The notes under the pieces: generated by a model
What the model was told of the DNA's origin: nothing
What the model saw: the letters and a program-made list of their open reading frames with translations, nothing else
The model's database searches: none
Translations under genes and position numbers: made by a program
In this document: piece after piece, positions 10,822-23,951 of the stretch
Layout of the letters: each line of letters starts with the position of its first letter
Position numbering within the stretch: the first letter of the stretch is position 1
Assembly (NCBI GenBank): GCA_031213475.1
Contig: JARUPZ010000023.1
Location: 9,938,157-10,002,156 of the forward strand
Source of the DNA: Nereocystis luetkeana
Lineage: Eukaryota; Sar; Phaeophyceae; Laminariales; Laminariaceae
Reading direction: 5' to 3'
Length of the DNA: 64,000 nt

Positions 10822-13800
10822 TGTAGTGGCTGCTGCTGCGGCTGCTGCTGCTGGGTGTGGCTGCTGCTGCCGCGGCTGCTGCGGCTGCGGCTGCTGCGGT
10901 TCTGAAAAGTCGACGTACGGCCCCGATCCGCTTTCCACTCTCCACGTGGCAAGAAACGTACCGTGAGCGGGTGGGTATACCTGGTAATCACAGCAGTATA
11001 AAGGCAGGTGGAGCAAATGCGAGGGCGAACGCCCTGCGGGCCCTAGGACTTGCGCCCCGACGGGTCCTCGACCCTGGGTCTTACCGCTGCCCAATGCATG
11101 GAACCCCACCTTTTAGGACCGCAGTCCCGTTTAGGGGACAAACAACTTAGATTTTGAGTGATTTTTCCCCAAAAAAAGGGGACTGCAGTCCTAAAACGGT
11201 CAACCCCTCATTAGCTCATCATGATGCTTTACGTATCATGCTTGACGCCCGAAATGTTCTGCCCTTGACCTTGTCCGCGGGGGAGACTGGGAGTTTCCGA
11301 GGAGTTAGTCCCGCTGGTGATGCCGCTTCGTTTGTCTTTGGTGGATTTGAAGTCGTGGGGCATTCACGGTTTTAGTGCTGGAATATCCATTCGTATGGCG
11401 CTGTTTTGGATGTTCGCGTTTGTTTCTTATCGAAATCATAGTAGTAGGTATTTCATATTTCGGAGGCGCGTGCTGTAGTGTACCTTGTCTTCGGTATTCG
11501 GTATCGATACGTCATGATCAGGTCGTAGCATATTTTGTGTACCCAGGTACTACGTACATGATACGCTGTTGGAGGCGGACAACAACGATGACACCATAAA
11601 CAAGCGGTACTACAGCAAAAGTACGTACTAAAATATTAATACGAGTGGCTGAACCTGCTGCTGTAATTCTCCTACATACTGATGCATGTGCAGCGAACCA
11701 GCGAACCATCTGAAGTTTTCCCAGCCAGCCCCAACCCGCCAGAAAAACACCTACCAGAGTGCCAGGTACATCAAAGAGGGGAAAACATTTTCGCAGAGAA
11801 GAAGAAAAGTGATGCGGATTATGATGCTGGGTCATCCTATTGTTACGGGGGACCATAGTTAATAGGACCTATGGTATACATAAAAATCTATATATTTAAC
11901 CATTTCTACTAACAATATTTGTTCCTATTAACTATGGTCCCCCGTAATAATATAATCCCAGTAGTTGGAAGGAAAATATCAATGACCTTATAAAGATTGG
12001 TATATTATATCTATAAATGATGACAGTTGTGTTAACAAATAATTATACGGACTGCTGTTGCTACAGCAGCAGCACCAGTATATGATATACTGTGGCCAGC
12101 AGTATTGACGGCAGTAGATATGCCCGTAAGAGTACAATGGGCCTACCCCCGCCCGCCAAGGAAGTACGATAATTTACAGTAATCGAATTACGGTACGTTG
12201 ATAGATTGGCATTGCCCATGGCCTAATAATTACTATTAATAATCACCCAAGTTGTGGTGAGAGTATTCCGGGTTACAGCACTGCTGATGCTTGTAGTGGA
12301 AGCTAAATCCTACCATCAACAGTCGTTGTTGACAGCCGCAGTAGCACCGCCAATTAACCCCGGCCCGCCTAAACTTATCAGTGCGTACGATATTAGCAAG
12401 AGAGATTTTCTGCTTGTCTCCTCTCTTTTTCTCTTTGACGTTGTGCTCGGGAAATTTGAGGGGTGAAGCATAAAGGGAGCATTGTGAAGTCCGGCTCCCC
12501 GCTCGATACGTTTTGTCACAGCAAACTGGACGCGCTGTGCGAGCGTGGTCTACGTAGTCGAGTCGTGAGGGGAGTTATGACGTTAGGATACAAGCTTAAA
12601 TGCCTTCCTTCTGTCAGAAATGGACAAGAGGGGCTGACTGTTGAATGCGAAGTTGCCGATCGAATTATTATTGCTGTTGTTGCTCGTTGCTTTTGCGGTC
12701 GATTGGTGCTCATATTCCTCACCTCGCCACGTCACTTGGAAGGCGCAGCGGGAGACGAGCGTATTGCCAGCCACAGCAGCAGCAAGCAGAGCAGCAAGCA
12801 GCGGTTCCGGTTGGGCTGCGGCTCCGGCGCTCTGCTGAAGAAGCGGCAGGTCGGATCAGTTATCCCTTTTAGTGCTGCTGTCCCGTTTTCGGGGCAGACC
12901 ACACAAACTATAAGTAGTGTGTCCCCGGAACGGGACTGCACCCCTAAAAAAGGGGTCTACTACCGTACGTAGTGTGTGCCACCGTGGGCGGCACCAAGCT
13001 TAGGAACACCAAGTTTCGCTTGACCCGGCACGTCGGGGAGGCTCACCAGCCAGGGAGATGGAGATGGTTGTTTTTTTTCTCCGATTTTCCGTGAGAATCC
13101 GGCTGCTTCCGCCGCCGCCGCTGCTGCTGCCGCTGCCGCTGCCGCTGCTGCTGCCGCTGCTGATGTAGTGCCTGGCCGTCTCGCCTGTTATTACCGAGAA
13201 GCGGGTTTGCAGTCGACGGCGGGTGCGCTCAGATAGTTAGGCTTAGTCCGCGGGCGGTGTCGATGAGAGAGAGGGCGCTGCCGGGCCGGGCGGGGGGAGA
13301 GGGGAGGGGAGGGGAGAGGGCCGGCGGGTGTCGCGAGCGAGCGACGGGGGATTGGTGATGATGTGGCCCCTCGGCTGGAGTGATTTCAACCAAGCTTTAG
13401 GGCAATCAGTCACCCGGCCAGTCATCCGGTCATCTCCCCCTTACCCCGGGGGGGAATGACATGTCCGTTTTCTCTACCTAGTAGTAAGTGTGTACGGTAC
13501 CTATTAGTAGCTGCAGTATATCACACCGGTATAATGTGACGGGTGCCGAGTTGGTTCGAAGTCTTTCCGTGGCGGGTCCAACCCCCTGCCCGCCCCCCCC
13601 CCCCCCCCCCCCCCGAACCCCCCCCTCCCCTCCCCGCCCCGCCCCGCCCCGCCCCCATCCCCCGCCCCCCGTGCCCCGCGCCCCCTGCACCCCTATCCCC
13701 TCTCCCCTGGAGTTCGTCCGCGTGTTTCTCCGGCCGAATGATTTGTTGGCTCCGTTGATCTACGGCATCTACGACCTGTGCTGTCGCCCGCATTTGAGTG

Positions 13801-16073
13801 TCAGTTGTCTTTCAGTCCAAGGAGGAGAAGGGGGAGTCGACAAAGACGACAGAGACGACGACGACGACGCAATAAAGCGCGTGTGTGTGTTTTTTTTTCT
13901 TGTCGACGGCCGGCTGAGTTATCATGCTTTCTCGTCTGGTGCGCCGGAGGAGGAAGTCGGTTGCCGCGCCCGACAACAATCATAGCACCGCGCGAGCATC
14001 ATCATCACCATCGTCTTCATCGTCCGGCTCTTGCTGTTCTTCTCCTCCTTGTTGCTGTCGGAAACTCTCGCGGGCAGGCGCAGCTGCTGCTGCTGCTGCT
14101 GCTGCTGCCTCTGGGGTGGAGGCGGAGGGGGAGCAGCGGCAGCAGCGAAAGCCCGGGCTGGGCGAGGCGGACGGGACGACGCAAACAACGCCCGTGACGG
14201 GACCGGAAGGGGGGAACGGGAGTGAATCGTCGCCGTTTTCGATGACGACGGAGCAGGTGAAGCCAATGCTTACGGTAGAGAGATAGGGGGGTGCTTTTTG
14301 GGCCCAAGCGTTTCTGACTGACTGGGCGGGGTGTGGACACCTCAACCGAGGCACTATTATAATAGTGGGCGATACGTACCGTATACTGGTATGTGTGCAT
14401 TCCTCATGTGTGTTTTAAAACGTCAGATTTATATACCAGTTTTCAATTTTATTCAGGTCAACGCCATGGAATTGTTGGTGTTCTTCACTTTTTTTTCGTT
14501 GCGCGAAGTTTTTTTTCGTTGCTCGAAGAATGTTGCTGTTTTCTCACCGATCTCAGGCGTTTTTTTCGGTGATGTATACTAAGTAGACTGCGATAAGAGC
14601 CGTGTGTACGTACCGCACAACACGAACGACAACACACGTACACACACCCCTCGGCCGAATTTCGAAGCTATTTTTCTCAACGTTGAGGAAGGTGGTGCTA
14701 AACGCTGATCGATGCGCCTATATATATGGCGTTTGGCGTGCCACGACACGAGGGTCAAACAGTTTTTGCCTTATGAGGCAATAGTGGTGATTGACACAAC
14801 ACTCTCTTAGCATTGAGAAAGTACCCCAACAAGGCACGCCTTATCCCATTTGCGTTCCGAAGCCACCCATTTCGTTGTTTGTGCTCCCCTGGGTTCGGAA
14901 AATCTCGCCTCGGAAGTTCGTCCTCATCCATGTGTTCGTCCTGCGTGTTTCGCGGTGCTCACATTATTAATAGGAATCCTGACAACATGTGCCGGGTAGT
15001 TAGTATGTACCCCGTCTCCGAAGTATTTTTTTCTTTTTCTTTTTTGTTTTGTTTAGTTGACGACGTATACACAGAGGTCCTCGCGATGATGAGCGCGTAG
15101 GAATCCCACTGACGTTCACGTACTATCAGCGCCCGCCGCACGGAGTTTTTTTTTTTTTGGGGGGGGTGAGGCATAGCATAGAGCTGCTGCTTTTATGTGG
15201 CTCCTCGCTTTGTGATGGGAACGCTGAGGACACTTTTTGAAACTGTACTCTCTGTACCCCTTCGGTGTGTCCCTCGCCACGAATCAGGTGGACGAGTTCT
15301 TTCGCACAACGATCGAGCGGCTGGTCTCGGTCGACGAGCGAGAGGACATCAAGTCCAAGGTGGGCGAGCGAGCGAGGGAGGGAGGGAGGGGGTGGTTGGG
15401 TGGGTGGGTGGGTGGGTGGGAAGAGGTGGGGAGTTGGGCCGGGGTTGGGAATGGGAGTGTTGAAAAAAAAACCGGACATGGTTGAGAAAAAAAATGTTCT
15501 CGTTGTTGCTGTTGTTGCTGCCCTGGTTGTTTTTTCGTTTTTTGTTTTTGTTCGGACAGGTGTGAGTTCGACGTTCTTGGGAACTGGAGGGGAAAGGGCC
15601 CTTTTATCTCTATCTCTGCCTGCTTCCTTGTCTCCGATTTTGACCTTGCGTTGGGAGATTGTGCCTTCGTCTGTTTTCCGTCTACTTTTTTTCGGTCGCG
15701 GGCAGCTATGATATGTTCAGCTATGACACAGCTGCGGCTACGTTGCAAGCCAAGCGCCTGGGTAGGAGAGTGAGGTATGGTCAGCCGCTCTTCTGTTCTC
15801 GCTTGCCGTTGCGGCGGGCGCCGTTCGAGTGTTTCCTATTTACTAGGACAAGCCCCCAACGCCCGCCTCGCCGACCCGACCCGACCCGACCCAACGACAT
15901 GTCCGACGACGCCTGAGTTGATGCTGATGCTGATGCTGACCTGAAACGGTCCCGCGCCGCTAGTTTAATTGTACCAGGTAGTAACTGTTTTGTGGGAACC
16001 GCCCCGATTGTTACCGAACGATTTTGGCTCGCCCCGTTTTTCTTGCCTCGTTGACCACCGGCATGCTGCTGTC

Positions 16074-16110
<37 letters not shown>

Positions 16111-16223
16111 CTGCTTCGGTTGCTGGTGGTGCTGGTGGCTGGTGATACTAATGCTGTTCCTCCTGGTGATGGTGCTGTGGATGGTGTCGCTGCTGCTGCT
16201 GCTGCTGCTCCTGCTGCTGCTCC

Positions 16224-16254
<31 letters not shown>

Positions 16255-19200
16255 TCTGTTGCTGGTGGTGCTGGTGGCTGGTGATACTAATGCTGTTCCT
16301 CCTGGTGCTGGTGCTGTGGATGGTGTCGCTGCTGCTGCTGCTGCTGCTTCTGCGGCCTCTGGCTTGTCCTCTGTCTCTTTTTGTTTTACTCTTGGGCTGG
16401 TGTTGCTGCTGCTGCTTCTGCCTTGTCCTCTGCCTTGTTTTGCTTCGCTCTTGGTGTAGGTGACCGAGGATGTGCGGATCCCGTCGCTCCTGATCAAGAT
16501 TCAACACGACCAGCTCGAAAAGATGGGCGTGAGTAAGGAGGACGGGCAGGAGGCGCTTAACCGTTACGCCAGAACGACGGCCGCTCATGACGAGACTGCA
16601 CACCAGAAGATGGCGGACTTCACGCACGCGTGAGCTGTTTTTACTCCTCCTCCTCCTCCTCCACCTCCTGTTTTTTTTGTTATTTTTTGTGCACTGACTT
16701 GACTTGACTGGAGTTGGCTTGGCTTGACTTGACTTGACTTGGCGTTTTTTTTGTCGTGTTTTTTCCTTTAACTTGGCTTGACTAGACTTGACTTGGCTCG
16801 AATTGACTTGATGTTTCATGATTTTAATGACTAGACTTGACTTTCTCGACTTGACTTGACATGACATGACTTTCCGTGACTAGACGTGATTTCTCGTGAT
16901 TTTATCGTTGATTGTCGATTGATTGATTGCTGTGGTTGATTGATAGCCACGACTGTTTACTGAATGTTTGATTGTTCATTTGACTTTTCGACTCGATTTT
17001 TTCCTTGACCTGACTTGACTTGACGAGGAGGAGAGCGTGCGCGTATTTACGATTTACGGTTCTGTGCGCCGTAGAGTCTGTGCGTGCCTAGTCGTATTGT
17101 TTGTAGGGATGTTGCGTGGTTCTGTGCGTATTCAAGCACGTGTGCGCAGTGTGTTTAGTGTGAGCCTATGCGTGCATACGTAGATAGGCATGTTGTATGA
17201 TTTTCGTGTGTTGGAGGACGTGTTCGTAGTCGCCGCAGCAGGTCAGGTTTGTTTGTGGGTGGGTTTTTGTTCAGTGGGCTCGCGCGATTGCTTCTTCTTT
17301 TGACTGCTGTAAGTTGCTGGATATTGTGTTTTTGTGTGTGGACTGTAGAAACAAGCATTGGCGTTGCCCATTTTTGTTCTGGTTTGTTAATTATAGTTGA
17401 TTGTTTCAGTCGTGGCGTTTTATTGTCAGCGCTCGGTCGGTTCCTTCCTACCCATTGGTGAGAGCCGCCGACAGGGCTAACCGCAGACCAATCAGATCGC
17501 AGCCGCGACATCCGTAAGGTGCGTTCAGCAGCGGCACTTCCAAACAGGAGAGGGGGAGCGGGGTGGTCGCAAGGCGAAGCGATATCGAAACCAATTTTGC
17601 GTATAATACACACAAGGTACCAGGCAGGTAGGTCCGTGCACGGTAGTTTGTGCACGTGTAGCGCTGGTTCGAGATGGATCGCTGCTGTAAGTTGCTGGAT
17701 ATTGTGTTTTTGTGTGTGGACTGTAGAAACAAGCATTGGCGTTGCCCATTTTTGTTCTGGTTTGTTAATTATAGTTGTTTGTTTCAGTCGTGGCATTTTG
17801 TTGTCAGCGCTCGATCGGTTCCTTCCTGCCCATTGGTGAGAGCCGCCGACAGGGCTAACCGCAGACCAATCAGATCGCAGCTGCGACATCCGTAAGGTGC
17901 GTTCAGCAGCGGCACTTCCAAACAGGAGAGGGGGAGCGGGGTGGTCGCAAGGCGAAGCGATATCGAAACCAATTTTGCGTATAATACACACAAGGTACCA
18001 GGCAGGTAGGTCCGTGCACGGTAGTTTGTGCACGTGTAGCGCTGGTTCGAGATGGATCGTATCCTATCGGCACGAGAGAAACCTAATCCGGAAGCTTAAA
18101 CGCGTTGCAAGCTCTGGCGTTCTCTCCTCCTCCTCCCCCTCCTCCTCCTCCTCCGGTCAAACTCGTGTCGCAAGAATACGGTGGTTGTGGTGCGGTCACG
18201 ATGGCGCTGTTTGTAACCCCTTGTAGGACAAACTGCAGCAGTCCCGTTTTGGGGACAAACTACTTAGAATTCGAGTGGTTTGTCCCCCCCAAAACGAGAC
18301 TAAAGTTTTTGCCTTCGAACGGTTGAAGAAAGTACCGTCTATTAATAGAGTTTTTTTTTTTTTTTTTTTCTCGACTTTTCCAAAACGGGAGGGTTAAGGT
18401 TGCCGATACAGAACAATATTTTTTTCGGGAATTTCTGGTCGAGCGAGGCTTCTTCCGAAAATATGTATGGAGTGTCGGACTTGAGCAACCGCCACCGTTT
18501 TTGCGCAAGAGAGCCAACAAAAAAAACTAGAAGCTAAAAACTTGAAGCGAGCGAGCGCTGAAAAACGATCGCAATCTTTCGTTCTCTGTGCGAGCTTATC
18601 GCTCTAATGCGGTACGGTACGGCACATATATACCTCACAGGAGATCTCATCCAGTACAGTTTGGCACGAAATACTACACGCCTCCTTCATTCGAGGATGA
18701 ACTTGTTGCCCGATTTGTAGTTGAAGAAACAAAAAGGGGGGGGGGGTAAAATGTAAGCAAGGGACAAGAGATAGGTGGTGGCATCGGAAACACGGGAGAT
18801 ATCTCGTCGAGATAATTCTCCATATGCTCGTATAGACGCATCGCTCGGCGTTTAGCCAAAGCCCTTTTCCGACTGTGGAGAAAAAATCAGCTTGAAAAAA
18901 CTCGTCCAGCGGGGGAGGGGGGGTTGCTGTACAGAATTACTACGCTGGGCGGAAATATAAGGAGCAGTTAGTCTGCATGTTTGTGACCTAAACGCTCCTT
19001 ATAATTCCGTCCATAGCGGTACACGAGTAGCCCTCTCAGAAAAACGCCTTCGAAAACGTTGCTACCCTTATTCCAAGTAGTTTTTTTCATCTCCCTAAAA
19101 CGTTGTTGCACACAGCCAGCCGTCAAAGGGCTCGGGTCGCCCTTGAATCTTACGTTCCAGGCCGTTGCCATGATCCATGGTGAGTCGGATGCCTTACCGG

Positions 19201-21414
19201 TTATCGGGAGGTGAAGGCGTACAAGGACCCCCGCCCCCCTCCTCCCCCCCCCCCCTCCTTCTTCTCCTTCTCCTCCTCCTCCTCCTCCTCCTCCTCCTCC
19301 TCCTCCCGCCCCAACCCCCGGCCCCAGCCCCACCCCGGCCGGTTCCCGCAGTCCGCTATCAGCCATGGTTTATTTCTCAGGTAGCCCCCCCCAGGGGATA
19401 ATTATGATGAGCAAAAAGGTTTCTATGTAATATGTGGAAAACATGTCGTGATCGTCCATACGCCGGAGGTGTCTCTACGATAGTAAGGGGTAGGAACGGT
19501 GGTTCGTCTCGAAAAAGACGTGCGGCCAATGGTTCGAAAAACAAATGCTGCAGGAAGCCAAGCACCAACAAAGGAGTACGCCCGCCCCCCCCCCCCCCCG
19601 TCATTTTAGGGATGCGAGGGTCTATATCATGGTCATACGACTACCGCCATGCATGATAGTGAGTACACCCCTCCCCGCCCCCCCCCCCCCCCCCCTCCCC
19701 CGGTTTTTGTCTCCCTCCCTTCGTCCATGCGTCCGCGTCCGTCTCTGTCCCGTTCTGGTTGGCGAAGGTGTCAACGCACTTTCATCGAGGTCCTCCGCGA
19801 TATGGAGCCTGTCGAGGAAGAGACGGAGGCGAAACTCACTCCGGCGCAAATAATGGAGTTTTTCGAGGCGTGTGACACGCTTCTTGCCCTCCCAGGTTAG
19901 TTTGGTCTACGCATGGCCGAAACTTTTTTTTTCTTCTTCTTTTTTGTTCTTGTTCTTGTTCTTGTTTTTTATTTTCTGTTTTTTTTTTCTTGTTTTTTTT
20001 TTTTTTTGCAGAAAAATCCTCCGCCAGATGTATTATAGATAAAAGGAAAAGAGATCTACCCCCTTTTCGCTTTTTACCATCGCGAGGGGTGTTTCTACGA
20101 TGTACAGAGATACAGAAGTACCACCACGTTTGGGCTATTTTTTTTTCTGACCGAGGGCGCTCCTTCGCCCCTTTGGAACATCTGCGAAAGTCTCCTTATG
20201 GGAACGAAACCACTCAAAGTTCGAAGCAGTTTGCGCCCCATAATGCGAGTACGGTCCTATTCGTAAAAGAGTTAACCCAGGAGTCGCACGTGTATGTCGT
20301 TCGTGTCTTGACGCTATTTTTCTAGACAAGTGTACCACTACTATTAATACTACCGACATATAATCATCGTCTGTATACCAATACTCAATCAAAACGGTTC
20401 TTACATTTCGGGACAGAGTGGTATGCTTGAGAGCTTGGCGTTAGTCATCCGGTTGCGCTACTACGGGGGACCGTAGTAAATAGGACCAAGGATTGTTGGC
20501 AAAAATAGGGAAATATATAGTTGTGTGTGTACCGTGGGTCCTATTTACTATATTGAGTATAGTCCCCCGTAACAATTTTTTTCCCTTAAGGTCAGGATAT
20601 GGCTGGGGTATACGGTACATAAGAGTTCCTCAACTCAGTAGCCTTGGAAGGCAAAAATCTAGGTAGGTAGGTGCACCCCTCTCAAAGCATGCGTCCCGCA
20701 CTTCCGCTTTGAGGACAAAACACTTGCAGTTAGACTGGGAAACACCTCGGAGTTGTAACAAGAAGAGGGGGTATATTTATCGACCTCAAAAAAACGTTGA
20801 GGCTTCGCACAGAAGGGGTGAGGTGCGACCGTTTTTTCAGCGCTCGTTGTCTCTCAACGACGATACGCAAGGCTGCTAAAAGTCGAGCAAAATAGTTTTC
20901 GGAAGGCGGGTCTTCTCTCTCTCTCTCTCGACCCGAATCTTTCCCGAAAACGCCTTTCACCCGAATCTTTCCCGAAAACGCCTTTCACCCGAATTTTTCC
21001 CGAAAACGCCTTTCACCCGAATCTTTCCCGAAAACGCCTTTCACCCGAATCTTTCCCGAAAACGCCTTTCATGGGTACTGGGAAACCCTTCCGTTCCGGG
21101 AGCATCGAACGCTGAAAAAAAAAAAAAAAAAAAAAAAAAGGGACACGCGTACCCCTTTTTTCTGTGTGCGAAGCTCAACGCTCTTTCTACGGTAAAAGCC
21201 CACCACACTTCCACGACAGAACCCTCTGGCGGAGCCGGGAAGATAATCCTTCGTCGTATTAGATAATAGTTCCTTCAGTGTCTCGGGGCGAAGTGGTATC
21301 ACTCCGGGCGAAAATATAAGATCCGCTTGGTGCTTTATGTTGATGTATAAAAGTTCCTTATATTTGCGATCAGAGTGGGTACGCACAAAAAAAAGGTGGG
21401 TCGTGTGCATTGTG

Positions 21415-21477
<63 letters not shown>

Positions 21478-22503
21478 AAGGCTGGTGTATTATTGTAGTA
21501 CGCAGCAAGCAGTACGTACGAGTACACTCGTTTTGTTGTTGTATTGATGATGCAGTAGTACGCACCCAGCGGGGCTGCTGCCGTGGCCGGTGTGCCGGCT
21601 GTAAGTGCTCTCGTGTGTGCCTTGTTTTCCCGGGTGGAGCGGCTGAAATTGAAAACTACACTTCTTTTCGTTCTCCTTTGTTTGTTTGTTTTTTTGTTTT
21701 TTTTTTCGTCGGTCAGTTTGTGGTTGGTTGGTTGAATTGTTTTGGGTTATTTCATGCCGGCTCGTTGTGGGTTTCGGTCAGATGGTTGGTGTGTTGGTTG
21801 GTTCGGTGGGGTGGGGTGGTGAGTTTTGCTGGCTGCTTGGCTGGTTTGTTGCTCGGTGTTTTCGGTGGGCGGGGGGTGTTTTGTTGGCTGGCTCCCGTAA
21901 GGATGATGCCAGTCATGTCACACACCCCGTATGGACCGATTCTTTTGGAAAGCTCGAATGCTTCACACTCCGGGAGGGAGGGTGCTACTGCAGAAGAGGA
22001 TGATCTTGAGAAGAAGAATCTCGCTGAAAGAGCTTTTTTCTTTAGACGAGTCGGTCGGTTTCCGCAAGCCTCGGCTTTGAAAATTCGGTAAGCCTTTGCA
22101 AGGGGCGCGAGGAGGGGGGGGGGGGGGGGAGGGGTGCGATGACCCGCGTCGTCTTGTTGCTGATGGTACGTAGGTGGTTGGGCGTTTTGTTAGTTGGGCG
22201 GTGTTTTTGGTATTCCTTGAAGTAGCTGGTTGATCCACTCACGTCTCAGGCGTCAAGTGCCGTCCGTTGTCTTGATGCCACTGGTAAAACCCACCGACTG
22301 TCCCTCTCTCAAGCTCTCAAGCTCTCAAGCTCTTGCTGGTGTGTATAGAAACAAATTTGGTTACATGTGTAGCATACCAAGTATGCAACAACGATCCTTC
22401 TGCTCCTCCGGTCTCCCTTCCCGGCATGACGCCACGACAGAGTGGTCGCGCACGGGGGGGCGGCATGGCTTTTGTTCGGCGGTATAATAGCGATAAACGT
22501 CGG

Positions 22504-22534
<31 letters not shown>

Positions 22535-23917
22535 GCCGCCGTCGGGATTTTCCTTGAGACTGTAGTCGGACCTTTTGGATGGGAGGGAGCGGGGGGGATA
22601 GAGGGAAGGAAGGTTGAAATTGTCGAAACTTGTTGGTGAACCCCATCATAGGACTATGTGGTATATTCGTATGCACACAATGTACTACTGTACATGAATT
22701 GTTTTTCAAGGTACCAGGTACTGTAGTGCATGCAGTACCAGTAGGTACTATTACGGGGGACCATAGTTAATAGGACCTATGTTATACATAAAAACCTATC
22801 TATTTAACCATTTTTACTCACAGTATTTGGTCCTACTAACAAGGGCCCCCCGTAATAGTAGTACGCTGCGGTTGTTGCGCACTGTCTGCAATGTGAGAAG
22901 TAAAGACGTACCCGTTAGGCGAGAAATACACGATTGCTTATTTTTTTCCCGGGGTAACTCCCGCACCCGAGGCTCTGAATCCCTCAGACCCCCACCCCCA
23001 CGGGCATGTATGACATGAGAAACACCCGGTTTTTAGTAGTATGCAGCCCACCCTTCATGAGACTCGCCAAAACACCTCACGTTTCGCTTCGCGCTTGGTG
23101 CAAGTCAGCAATGTCTGCCTGGTCGGTGAAAACCCGACGTGCCCCGTCCCGGCATAGTAGGGATGCGATGGCGTACTGTATGGCCATTCGACTACGGCCA
23201 TGCATGACATGAGTACATGAGTACCCCCCGCCCCCGCGTGCGCCTCCAGCTTATCGCCTATATGGTATTCACGTCAAGCGAATCGCTGCGTGAAGAGTTG
23301 TTGAGCGGCTCGTTTTATCTTGCTGTGGAGCAATGCCGCGGTAGAGGTGGCGCCAATGTTTCTGTTAGTTATGAGCTCAATGTCTCGCCCGAGTAATATC
23401 TTCAAAGAAGTCTGTTTGCGCAAAAACCCGACCGAGATTTCTATGCGCTACGCGTAGTTCTGTAAAACGATTGTACCGGTGAAAAAAATAATTTTACGTA
23501 CGAGTATGGGGAAGTTGTTTCCGCTTGAAGAAGAGGTCGACCGGTCAGAAAATGACCCGAAGACTTCCAACCCCCTACGTACGGTGGGGGCAGTCGGTGA
23601 CCTGCGCCGCTTGCTGCAAGCACAACTTCAACATGCGCACGGTTTTTGTTGTTGTTGTTGTTGTTGTTGTTGCAAGAGCATCGTTGCGTTTGCCGTCGTT
23701 CGACGGCCATGGGCGGGATTGCTGCAGTAGAGCAACATTGAGGAATCGACGCTTCGAGATGCGACTGGGAAACCTGAAATGGCATTATTTTAGTGTTCCC
23801 GACCTGCTACCGCCACTGCCGTTTCCGCTGCGCGTTGCGCTGCCGCCACCGCCGCCGTCCCTGCCGTTCTCCGCCCCTTTGTTGCCCCTGCTCGCGCTTC
23901 ATCCACAACATCGCTGC

Positions 23918-23951
<34 letters not shown>

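Noticed and set aside
13923..14286. 120-codon frame in intron 1 of the His-rich gene, and its antisense with an ARAF motif
   Set aside because: Low-complexity Ser, Ala and Gln runs from CTG repeats; no domain, and no junctions matching the gene's phases.
15720..15781. Possible exon with YDTAAATLQAKRLG between exons 2 and 3 of the His-rich gene
   Set aside because: It needs phase-2 entry, but exon 2 ends in phase 0 and joins exon 3 directly in phase. The other frame gives a 30-nt exon without support.
17155..18033. 292-codon minus-strand frame
   Set aside because: Its length is explained by a 378-bp tandem duplication with unit length divisible by three; no recognisable domain.
20931..21070. 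CRISPR array
   Set aside because: Units abut with no spacers; it is a 28-bp tandem minisatellite in a eukaryotic intron.
21900..22092. Possible exon ending in CGGTAAGC with a Glu/Lys-rich frame
   Set aside because: Exons 4 and 5 of the His-rich gene already join in phase, and there is no good acceptor in the same frame.
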